From Dichetophora obliterata (taxonomy: Eukaryota; Arthropoda; Insecta; Diptera; Sciomyzidae), in NCBI GenBank assembly GCA_963920525.1, contig OY986438.1, positions 76,043,836 to 76,107,835 of the forward strand: a stretch of DNA of 64,000 nucleotides, read 5' to 3'. Shown here in pieces: positions 1 to 8,863 of this stretch. The notes beneath the pieces were generated by a model. That model ran no database searches. It had not been told where the DNA came from and was given only the letters and a program-made list of their open reading frames with translations. The position numbers and the translations under genes are program-made. How positions within the stretch are numbered: position 1 is the first letter of the stretch; every line of letters starts with the position of its first letter.

Positions 1-325
1 ACTCATACAAAAAGAGATTTTAATGTTTATAAAAAAATTTTGTAGAAATAACATTCATAACACCACTAAATTATTGCTTGGCTGCATTAAAGTTGAAGGC
101 TTCTTCTGTTTGATTCTTTATTTCTTTCTATTGTTATTTTACTTCTATATGTTTACATATATGTATCTACAAGTAACATCGGCAGATAAATCCTAAAATA
201 GCTCAGGAGAAATGTTATTTCGTACTGCGCAGGAGACCTGGGTTTAAACCTCGAAGCAAAATAATTTTTTGGTATAATTTAATTTTACTAAATAAGCAAT
301 TAAAAATGAATAACCTGGAAATGCA
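1..325. other. AT-rich sequence, nothing recognised
   Basis: No open reading frame of note, RNA gene or repeat pair was recognised here. The stretch contains only short A and T runs. Confidence 0.5.
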
Positions 326-735
326 TCTGTTCCAATGCAACTAGAGAGTTGATTTTGGTGTCAAAAGATTCTAAAAAATATTCACTTTGCTACTGCATGG
401 GTGTCATATGTGCAGAAAACTCCTGGAATCCATCAGAGTTCCAGCGACGATTTTCATCTAAACGGACGACGACCTGGTAGGGAATCTGTTCCAATGCAGC
501 TAGAGAGTTGATGTTGGTGTCAAAAGATTCTAAAAAATATCCACTTTGCTACTGCATATGTGTCATATGTGCAGAAAACTCCTGGAATGCGTGAGAGCAC
601 CAGCAACAATTTTTATTTAAACGGAATACGACCTGGGAAACGACCTAGAAAGTATATTTTAGTGTCAAACATTTTTAAAAAATATCAGCTTTATGACTAT
701 GTATGTGCTATAAGTGCAGAAAACTCCTACATGTA
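326..735. repeat. Tandem repeat, 159-bp unit, about 2.5 copies
   Basis: A unit beginning TCTGTTCCAATGCA at 326 recurs at 485, and the block GTGTCAAAAGATTC recurs at 358 and 517, giving a period of 159 bp. A third, more diverged and shortened copy starts near 640, with its GTGTCAAA block at 662, only 145 bp after the second. Each unit carries TGCAGAAAACTCC near its middle. No coding potential was seen. It could be a small satellite array or the internal repeats of an unrecognised transposon. Confidence 0.75.
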
Positions 736-999
736 ACTATTACATATTATATATTCGCGTTTTGGACGTCCTTTTGCTATGCAAATATTAAAGAAACCAA
801 GAAGAATAAAATCAATAGTTAGTTTTTAAAATTTTTCTTATATTTTTATTATTGATTTCTGGTACTTTTACTTTTTTAAAATACGTCTTATTTTATAAAA
901 TTTTGAGTTTTGCTTAAGGCTTAATGATCATTATCTCTATTACTGAAACACCCTGTGCCAGCACAAACAAAAAATTCTTCATTAATTCAATCATAGAAA

Positions 1000-1195
1000 T
1001 AAAAGTTAAGGAAGTGGTGTTATACTGACACACACTATACGTGTGTAGAAGTAATTTTCGTCGCTGAGGAAACGAGATAGAGCGTCTTTTTTTGACATAA
1101 GTCCTTCCCGAGCAAAAAAAAAATTGTTGTCCGCCATTTTTGAGGAAGAGCATCTGTCAAAACACAAGTTCTGCTTCATGAGCGCATTCATTATT
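1000..1195 (+). repeat. Dispersed repeat family, copy 1
   Basis: The stretch starts with a block like AAGTTAAGGAAGTGGTGTT and ends with CATCTGTCAAAACACAAG followed by a GCGCATTCATT-like end. Diverged versions of the first block recur at about 1697-1727 on the same strand, and at 3147-3174 and 3205-3228 on the opposite strand. The end block recurs near 2163-2206. No protein is encoded. A decayed MITE family is the simplest reading. Confidence 0.5.
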
Positions 1196-1633
1196 TAGGG
1201 TGGCAAGGGCCTTAATTTTTTCATATTGTGATTAGCTTTAATAGTTATTTATTTGTTTACAATTTCTTTGAAAACTTGACATGAAATTAAGGTGGATACC
1301 GACAGTTCGGAAAAAACTACACAAAACAATTTATATAAAAAGAGTTTAATTTGGTATGTATTTCAGTTGTTTAGTTTTTTGTGTTATTTTAATATCAATT
1401 AAATAGTTTATAAAAAATAGTTTTTTGAAATGAATTTTAAAAAAATCCTTAAAAGTAACTTTTGTCGTTTCAGTCTTATTCTGAGTTCATGTCTTTTACT
1501 TTATTTTAGCAATGGTTTTCTCTGTAAAAAATTGGTAACGCAACATATTATATAACGGTGCTATATTAAAAATTGCATAGTAAGCATACATCTAAAAAAT
1601 AAAAAATTACTTACGCCTTTATTTACTACATAG

Positions 1634-2206
1634 TTGAATGCGGCCCTGTTTGAATGTTTTTGTGTTTGTGTCAACTTCACTGTGTTTGTAAAATACAAAG
1701 AAGTAAAATATAAGGAAATGGTGTTGTTAACACATACATTGTACGTGAGCTGTCGCACCATTCGTAAATTGTGCGAGCGAGAAAGACAGTGTTTTTTGAC
1801 ATTTCTGAGAACCCTGGCAATTGGTTGGAAGACACCTCAGCAAAATAGTTGAAAATAGTTTAATTTTAAGTATTTTTCACTGCTTAAAAAGCAACAAAAT
1901 CAAAGAAAAAAATCACAAAAATAAATGCAACATGAGTTGTGCAGTTAAGAGTTGTAGAAGTTCCCGAAAACTTAAAAACAATGCGCTTTCGTTCCACAGG
2001 TAAATATGTCCACACAGTTTCATTTCTTTTTACAAAAGTGCTTTATGAAGTTTCTAACGATATTTTTTTATCTTATTTGTATTAGAAATGTATATATTTC
2101 TAAATAAAAATGGTTTAAAAATGCAAATTAGACCCGTTGATTTTGCGCCAGTTTGATCAAACCACATCTGTCACAACACAAACATTTCTTCAGGGACGCA
2201 GTCATT
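1634..2206 (+). repeat. Dispersed repeat family, copy 2, with inverted ends
   Basis: The left end (1634-1676, ATGCGGCCCTGTTTGAATG and onward) is an imperfect inverted match to the right end at 2167-2206. The block at 1697-1727 matches copy 1 at 1000. The interval also encloses the THAP-like exon at 1932-1999, so it may be a DNA transposon remnant or a duplicated promoter region. The ends are too diverged to fix a boundary or a target duplication. Confidence 0.4.
1932..1999 (+). CDS. Possible first exon of a THAP-domain protein
   Basis: An ATG at 1932 opens a short peptide, MSCAVKSCRSS through LSFHR, that fits the start of a THAP zinc finger. THAP fingers usually begin with a Cys-x2-4-Cys pair soon after the start Met and carry an SFHRFP-like segment about 15-20 residues later. 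Here Cys3 and Cys8 and the SFHR segment are visible. The frame then meets a good donor (AG|GTAAAT at 1999/2000, phase 2), where THAP genes often have an intron. No second exon with the remaining Cys and His ligands was recognised downstream. It could be a real gene exon, a relic of a THAP transposase, or chance. Confidence 0.35.
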
Positions 2207-3061
2207 TTTCACAGTAGAAAAATTTTTGGGGCGCTCTTGTTTTCAGCATAGCGAATCAGATTTAGTACCTGTTTGTTAAATTTTTCTGATTTCTACTCAA
2301 CAACTAGGCAGAAACACCCAAAAAATAAGGCTTTTAAAAAATTAACCTAATTAATTTTGTACTTAAAGTTGAAGTTAAGAATTTATTGGGTTATCAAATT
2401 TAGAAAAATTACCTAAAAATGTTGCTGTTTTTCTAGTTTTTCAACAAAACTAAGCTTTATAAGTATTAAAACAAAGGTAATGCGCGCATCTATTCAATGA
2501 GGTGTGAAAAATAAAATTCCATGCATAACTTTTTATGATAAAATTTTTTTTTATAATTGGAATTTGTCTGAAAAACTAGTGGTTTCCCTTTTACGAAAGC
2601 AATATATTAAAAACAGAATTATTAAAAAGATAACTACATCCAGAAGTACTGTAGATAGCAAAGCCTGTGTTGTACATACTGAGGTTTGTAATCCCTAAGC
2701 AGCGGCCAAAGGCCTCCTATTAATTCATTTAGTAATTTTTATTAAATTTTGAAAAATCTCGCCATTTTAAGAAAGAAAAAAATTTTACCTTAAATGCAAG
2801 TATTTTTATAATTGATATCTTGAACAGATACTTGTATCATCTTCTTTTGATACCCATAAAGCTTAGTTTTGTTGGAAAACTTAAAAAATCAGCTAGCTTT
2901 TTAGTCCACTTTTTCCAACGTTCGATGCCTATAACTTTTAAGCCAATTGCGAGCGATCTGAAATTTTTTAAATAATTAGGGTTGTTGCTATTCTTGACAC
3001 GTTCCTAAAATTTTAATGCAGAAGAAGAAACTTTAGCAGTTTGGGCCTTCTTTTACGATAC
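2207..3061. other. AT-rich sequence, nothing recognised
   Basis: About 850 bp of A/T-rich DNA. A short open frame at 2504-2698 has no recognisable motif. No repeats with defined ends were seen. Confidence 0.4.
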
Positions 3062-3230
3062 AACCGAGTACGACCCTTTGTGATTGTTTCTGTGTTTGTG
3101 TGAACCATTACCAATATAAAAAATACCACACTTTTCTGCTATTACACCACTTCCTTATATTTAACTTCTTTGGTAAAATACTTCATTTCACTTCAACTAC
3201 ACCGCTTAATTATATTTTACTTCTATGAAT
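3062..3230 (-). repeat. Dispersed repeat family, copies 3 and 4
   Basis: The reverse complement of 3147-3174 reads AAAGAAGTTAAATATAAGG and onward, and that of 3205-3228 is similar. Both match the block at 1697-1727. The segment at 3070-3100 (GTTTCTGTGTTTGTGTG) resembles the end at 1655-1676 in direct orientation. These are fragments of the same family as copies 1 and 2. Confidence 0.45.
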
Positions 3231-3357
3231 TAAATTCGTCGCTAGCTTCACGGACGTAAATAGCTAACTTCCAATTTCAGAAGTATTTACGAAACAGAGG
3301 GTGACACATACAAAAAAACTGAATAAAAGTTGCATTAAGTTGCTTCTTCTAGTGTTA

Positions 3358-3799
3358 GGCCTTTTCCACACTTGGTCAACGCAACTCCAACTCAAGTTGC
3401 TAGCCTGTGTATTTATACCGGAACCTTCAGATTAAGCAACTTGCACGCAACAAGTTCTCGACACGTTCTCAACCAGTTCAACGCAACGCGGCTTTCCGCA
3501 ATTTTCATCGGCGACTTGTTGCATCAGTTTGTTTGTTTTGTGAATTGTTTGTAGTGCAGTTTTAATCAAGGTGAATAAGTTAATTAATAAGTTATTTTTT
3601 TCATTAATAGAATCTTAAAGAAGAAGAAATAGTTTGCAGGATGAATGAGCAAGTGTTAAATATTAAATAATATGTATATGTTGCATGACTTTTGAAGCAA
3701 GTCTGAAAGCATTCGGTTTATAGTTGCATTGCTTTTCAACTTTTTCGCTGTTGCGTTGATGTTTCGTTGGTATTGCGTTGACCAAGTGTGGAAAAGGCC
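3358..3799. mobile_element. PIF/Harbinger-type MITE with 27-bp TIRs and TTA target duplication
   Basis: A perfect 27-bp terminal inverted repeat starts GGCCTTTTCCACACTTGG at 3358-3384 and is mirrored exactly at 3773-3799. TTA lies directly outside both ends (3355-3357 and 3800-3802). A TWA-type 3-bp duplication with GG-rich TIRs is characteristic of the PIF/Harbinger superfamily. The 442-bp interior has further CAACGCAA and TTGCGTTG subterminal motifs in opposite orientation at the two ends and codes for no transposase. It is therefore a non-autonomous element. The perfect TIRs suggest fairly recent movement. Confidence 0.8.
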
Positions 3800-3802
3800 T
3801 TA

Positions 3803-4270
3803 TTTGTATGGAAAAAGCTGCTTTTATGTTGCGTTTTATAAAAAGCTGTTTTTTACCAGCATGAACGGGCTATTATTCTACAATTACTTGAGAGCATTTC
3901 ACAACAATTTTTCCAGGTTTTTTAAGTATGATGCTTACGCTTGTAAGCTTACTACATGTTTATTCCAAGCTTGTGTGCAGCTGTGTTCTATTAACGTAAA
4001 ATACGTCATATGGTTTTTTTGGGCTCAAATGACAATTGCCATATTGAGAGACATATTTGACGTATGATTGACTCTAAAAATAGTTTGTTGTTGTTGCCTT
4101 CTTCAAAACTGAATTGATCTAAATAGCTTACAATTGAAATTATGTAAAAGTAAAATTGATTATGAAAGCAATTGAAAGGCTTCGCGGCTGATGACGCAAA
4201 TAATATGATGGTCAATTTCATTCTATGGCGCAACTTTTTAAAAAATATGCACTAATCTGTTCATTTTAAA
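3803..4270. other. AT-rich sequence, nothing recognised
   Basis: No convincing gene. An open frame that crosses the right end of the MITE (3729-4067) is judged spurious because it starts inside the element. A TACGTCA / TGACGTA pair at about 4002 and 4059 is a weak inverted match only. Confidence 0.35.
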
Positions 4271-4975
4271 ATGTTTTTTTCATTCAACAGCCTCGAGTTA
4301 CTTTCTTCGGATGAGTCATTGGTAGGAGATATTTACAATTATATTTCTGACAGCCCTAAAAGAAACGAACAATCAATAAAAATTTTTAAATTGGAGTGTA
4401 AACCAAAAAATATGCTTCATCAGTGTCAAACTAGAAGGCTTTCTTTGGAAGCGGTTGTACGTAACGTTCTTGAGCTTCTTATTCCTTTAAAAGTATACTT
4501 TGCTTTTGTGGTAAATATTGATAGCATAGGAAAAGTGAAATGAATTAATAAGAATTTAAACAACATTAACGAACTTTATTACATTTTTTTATGTACATTT
4601 TGCCTATTGTGAATAAGATTAATAAACTGTTCTAAAGCGAAAGCTAGCAAATACATTGTTTGTACAGCAGAATGAACAATTTTCTTAACAGATTTAGATA
4701 ATGTTATATTACATGAAATATTAATTGATAAAGAAATTAATGGTATTAACTTTGAAAATTTAACATATTATCTTATAAGACACGAAATTTACTTAGGCAT
4801 TGAATTCAGACATAATTTTAATTCGCAGTATTTTCAAACTGATGATGCTTTGTCTACAACTGTGTTAAATTTAACATTTAACTATGCAGTCAAATAAAAA
4901 GTTTAAATTTTAATAATCCAGTTTTAAAAAACTTAGTTGCATTAAAACCACAAAACTTTTTAAAGCATTAAGTTT
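4271..4975 (+). pseudogene. Decayed hAT-superfamily-like transposase or hAT-derived gene
   Basis: The frame at 4271-4543 contains LHQCQTRRLSLEAVVRNVLE and then LKVYFAF. This fits the conserved segment of hAT-like and DUF4371-type proteins, which read close to TRWLSL followed by a hydrophobic LKLYF-like block. After a stop at 4543, shifted frames still give EIYLGIEF (about 4790) and PVLKNLVALKPQNF (about 4920), in the order expected towards the C-terminus of that family. Several stops and frameshifts make it non-functional. No TIRs or 8-bp duplication were found. The assignment rests on motif resemblance alone. Confidence 0.4.
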
Positions 4976-5609
4976 AATCTTTTCAAAATTTACTATTAAG
5001 ATTTTTAAATATAGTTTCTAATGATGATGTACAAAATAATGATAATGAATTTACTTAGGAAGAATTAAAAAGATTTAATTTTAAAAATTTATTGATGAAA
5101 ATGTCGAAATAAAAAATACATGTTATTAAAAAAGCAGATTCAAGTTTTGCATATCCTAAACGAACATCATCATCAAAAATATAGGTATGATAAGGATATA
5201 AGATTCTTAAGCCAGGTTTTACAACTAAGCTTAAGTTGTACCTTAGTTTGGCCAATTAGTTTTTGCTGATTAGTTTCGAGTATTATACTGCTTGCGTATG
5301 CTGATGACATCGATATCGATATCCAGATTAGATAGAGAGTAAAGTCGAATGGGTCTGGCAGTGAATGCAGACAAGACGAAATACTTGGTGTCAGCAAATA
5401 AACAGTCCCAGCGTCTTGGAACCCACGTTACAGTTTACAATACCTCCTTCGAGGTTGTGAAGGACTTCGCTTAACTAGAATCCAGCATAAACTCAACCAA
5501 CGACATCAGCATTGAGATCAAACGAAGAATAACTCTTGCCAACAGGTGTTACTTTGGGCTCAGTAGGTAATAGAGAAGCAGAGCCCTCTCTCGACGAACG
5601 AAAATCACG

Positions 5610-5684
5610 CTCTATAAATCGCTCATCATGCCCGTCCTACTTTATATCTCTATAAATCGCTCATCATACCCGTCCTACTTTATG
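5610..5684 (+). repeat. Direct duplication with 38-bp period inside the LINE
   Basis: CTCTATAAATCGCTCATCAT followed by (G/A)CCCGTCCTACTTTAT occurs at 5610-5647 and again at 5648-5684, differing at two positions. It duplicates LINE coding sequence and adds to the decay of the reading frame. It probably arose by replication slippage. Confidence 0.85.
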
Positions 5685-5698
5685 CATAACAAACCTGG

Positions 5699-6365
5699 GG
5701 GTCAATTCCCGTTTTGCGTTAAAGTGAAGTGAAAAAACGCTTTTCACAATAGTTTTCATTTAATGATTTCACTTTTTCACTTCACTGCGCACAAAAACGC
5801 GATTCTTGTTCGCCTAATGGAAAGTAGTTGCTGAATAGCATTTGAGAGTTGCTGAATGTCTATTAAACAAAGCTTTTATGAAAAATAAATGTACACAACG
5901 TATTAGATGGTAGAAAATATTTACAAAAATGACTTTATTGAACATGATGATGACTTCATTATGACTCCAACATTCTTTTATTGATTTTTGTAGAAAAAAA
6001 CCCAAAGATTTTTATGAGCAGACTTCACCAAAATTGCGAAGGAACACTTCAACTTATATCGCTTTCCCAAAGCCATAAACTTGATTCAGCAGGTAAAACT
6101 ATATATTACAAATAAACAGTAAAAAAGGAAAATATAATTAATTTTGCATAAATATATATAACTAAGATAAGTTTTTCGGTAGCACAAAATAGCAGAAAGT
6201 AATATAGCAAGTCGATAACGCGCGTTTGCAACCGGCGTTAACTTTGTTTTCATTTCAGCAAAAAATAAGCAGCTGTTGCCCTTTTAACACACAACGGGAA
6301 TCGCGTTTTCCGTGTAAAGCGAAAATACTTTTCATATGAAGATAACGCAGAACAGGAATTGACCC
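5699..6365. mobile_element. 667-bp MITE with GGGTCAATTCC TIRs and CCTGG target duplication
   Basis: The ends GGGTCAATTCCCGTTTTGCG (5699) and, on the other strand, GGGTCAATTCCTGTTCTGCG (from 6365) form an imperfect TIR of at least 25 bp. CCTGG stands at both flanks (5694-5698 and 6366-6370). Removing the element and one CCTGG restores a continuous LINE frame (ACCTGGACGCTG, TWTL), so this is a clean insertion with a 5-bp duplication. The interior has no transposase. A further ACGCTTTTCAC / GTGTAAAGCG inverted match lies just inside the ends. The superfamily is not assigned. Confidence 0.8.
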
Positions 6366-6785
6366 CCTGGACGCTGAACAGTTCAGATGAAAAGACTTTA
6401 GGAGCATTCGAGAGAAAGATTCTTCGTAAGATCTACGGACCAATCTGCGTCAATGGCGAGTACCGAATACGGTGGAATGATGAACTGTACGAGCTGTATG
6501 CTGACATCGACATAGTCAAGCGCATTAAAATCGAGCGGCTTTGCTGGATCGGTCATGTTCAGCGCATGAATGACGATGCTCCAGTGAAGAAAACATTCGA
6601 TTCGGTACCCAGCGGCGGTCAACGCAGAAGAGGACGACCGCATCTTCGTTGGAAAGACCAAGTAGAGGACAACCTGACGAAGCTTGAAATTTCCAACTGG
6701 CGCTAGCAAGCGAAAGACAGAAATGGCTGGCGCAAATTCTTAGATGAGGCCAAGACCGACATACGGTTGTAGCGCCAACTAAGAA

Positions 6786-7348
6786 AGTAAGTAAGTATGA
6801 TTAGTTAAGTTATTTTTCAAAATATAATCAGTTGTTGGCTGTCGATGTCTTAAGTATAACTTAAGTCACGCATTTTTCATACTTAAGTTGAATTTAAGTA
6901 TGGCTAATGAAACGAATTTTTCAGAGCTTCCATTTAAGTTTTTATTGTGAAGCAAATTATTCTTTTATATATTCCTATGAATCATATAGGTACCTTTTTT
7001 TGATGAAATTTTTATATAATACAATGTTCAAATACACTAGTCAATTACGCTGTATGATAAAATTAAATTTGTTTTTAAAATTTTTTCGTTTATTTTATAT
7101 AAGTAATAAACAATTTAAGAATGACGTATTTTTTTTAAATGACTTATTTTAAATCACAAAATTACGATTTTTATTACAGTTATATAACAACGCAGCCACA
7201 AAAGCTGATTGGGTTTTAGGTTGTCTTAATGGATGTTTTGCTTTAAATATTAATCTTATTCACCCTCTGTTAGTAGCGTTAAAATAATTTTGCTTGCCGC
7301 CAACGATAAAATCTATGTTATCTTGACAGACCTTTATATTGATTTAAA
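6786..7348. other. Region upstream of AlaRS-m, no gene recognised
   Basis: Repeated CTTAAGT-type motifs lie at 6849-6900, followed by AT-rich sequence and a short open frame (6907-7152) without recognisable domains. The last 150 bp before the AlaRS-m start should hold its promoter and 5' leader, but no TATA box or initiator could be singled out. Confidence 0.35.
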
Positions 7349-8423
7349 ATGCGTTATTCTGCAAAAAAACTAAATAAAATTGTTTCATCTGTTGAAATTC
7401 GCAAAACTTTTGTAGATTATTTCACTATATATCATGATCATCAATTTGTACGATCAAGTCCATTGGTGCCTTTTTGTGATCCATCTCTAGCTTTTGTTAA
7501 TGCAGGAATGAATCAGGTAAAAATTTTAAGCCAGGTATTAAGTTTCTATTCTTTTATAATTTAATTTTTTTTTTGGCTGATAAATTAGTTTAAATCTGTT
7601 CTCCTGGGTAAATCTGTGCCAACTTATAAAAGGGTTTCGAATTCGCAGAAATGTGTCCGTGTTGGTGGAAAGCATAACGACTTAGCTGTTGTAGGGCAAG
7701 ATTCCTACCACCACACATTTTTCGAAATGCTTGGTAATTGGTCATTTGGTGATTATTTTAAAGTAAGTAAGGACTCATTTCAGTTTGAATATATTTCTGA
7801 ACTCATTTGCATTTTAGAGTAAAGCCTGTGAGATGGCTCTCGACCTTCTTTGTGGACACTTCAACATTAATCCTTCTAGATTATTTGTTACATATTTTGC
7901 AGGAGATGAAGTTTTAGGACTCCCACCTGACATTGAATGTTTCGAAGTTTGGAGAAGTCTGGGGTGAAGCATGTTGTCATGAATTAAAAAGAATCGGCAA
8001 AATATTTGTGTTATAAAATTGCAGAATTCCAGCTTCGAGAATACTTCCATTTAGTAGCAAGGAAAATTTTTGGGAAATGGGATCGACAGGACCTTGCGGT
8101 CCATGTACAGAGATTCACATTGACTTGCATCCGGGAATGGGTGGCATTGAGCGCTCCAAACTTGTAAACGAGGGAAATTCAGATGTGATAGAGCTTTGGA
8201 ACTTAGTTTTTATTCAATTCAATCGGTAAAATATGTTAGAATGAAAATAATGAATATTATTAATTCTATTATTTCAAGCAATTTAGATGGTTCTATTACT
8301 GAACTACCTAATAGGCATGTAGACACTGGGATGGGCCTCGAAAGGTTGGCTGCAATACTGCAAAATAAAAATTCTAACTATGACACGGATCTCTTTATTC
8401 CAATATTCGAACAAATACAAAAG
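7349..8423 (+). CDS. Mitochondrial alanyl-tRNA synthetase, exons 1-5 (5' half only)
   Basis: AlaRS-m charges mitochondrial tRNA-Ala with alanine in the mitochondrial matrix. Five exons join in frame: 7349-7516, 7589-7762, 7818-7963, 8025-8225 and 8279-8423 (834 nt, 278 codons), all with GT donors and AG acceptors and no stop. The product holds the class II catalytic core: [20 protein letters not shown] (motif 1 region), [49 protein letters not shown] (motif 2) and [13 protein letters not shown] (motif 3). VPTYKRV and [13 protein letters not shown] fit the mitochondrial rather than the cytosolic paralogue. The short basic start [10 protein letters not shown] could be a targeting peptide. A donor (AAG|GTACAT) ends exon 5, but the tRNA-recognition, editing and C-terminal parts of this roughly 1000-residue family are not recognisable downstream. 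An intact BEL element lies 218 bp beyond, in antisense orientation. Confidence 0.9.
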
Positions 8424-8640
8424 GTACATTAATAAAAAACAATTTTTAAAACTTAGAAATATAAAAAATTTCAAAGCGACGAGCGCGCAGACTACTCAAA
8501 AAATTATCCGAGTAGGGAAGTTGTAGTGCGTTTTGAACTCATTTTGATACGCATTGAGCACAAACTGTCAAATTAGGTCTGTTCGCGTACTTTTCTGGTA
8601 AAAAAATTAAAAATGTCAAAAGTAATAAAATTGAGAGAGA

Positions 8641-8863
8641 TGTGGCGGCGTCAGTAAATAATAAGATATATTGTTGTGAATTTATTTTAAATATATTTAT
8701 TTATTGAAAGACAATTAATTAACGATGAGAAAGAGTTTTTAAATTGGTGTTTGCTTGTCGCCGGTTCTTCTAATACTATTAAAATGGCGATGGCGAAATT
8801 GAAGTGCGTGCTAATTTGCAGAGTTGCATGTTACGTTGTTGGAGTTGCCATCGTGCAACGACA
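8641..8863 (-). repeat. 3' LTR of the BEL element
   Basis: This 223-bp repeat (TGTGGCGGCG to CAACGACA in plus orientation) is matched at 14503-14726 with one A-run length difference as the only change seen. The last codons and the stop of the gag-pol ORF lie inside it (8811-8863). Confidence 0.93.

Larger units (their letters stand above)
5283..6785 (+). pseudogene. RTE-like LINE reverse transcriptase, 5'-truncated and split by a MITE
   Basis: The left part (5283-5698) reads through stops and shifts as the end of a reverse transcriptase, with LAYADDIDI carrying the catalytic YADD box at about 5293, then an AVNADK-like segment. The right part (6366-6785) continues at exactly the next codon with WTLNSSDEK, FERKILRKIYGP, RLCWIGHVQRM and RRRGRPHLRWKDQVE, a C-terminal block typical of RTE-type endonuclease/reverse transcriptase elements. 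The 3' end carries a short TAAGTAAGTAAG tandem tail near 6784, a usual RTE feature. An internal 38-bp duplication lies at 5610-5684. It is long dead. Confidence 0.7.

Noticed and set aside
3729..4067. 112-aa frame
   Set aside because: It begins inside the Harbinger-type MITE and crosses its right end, so it is a chance fusion of unrelated DNA.
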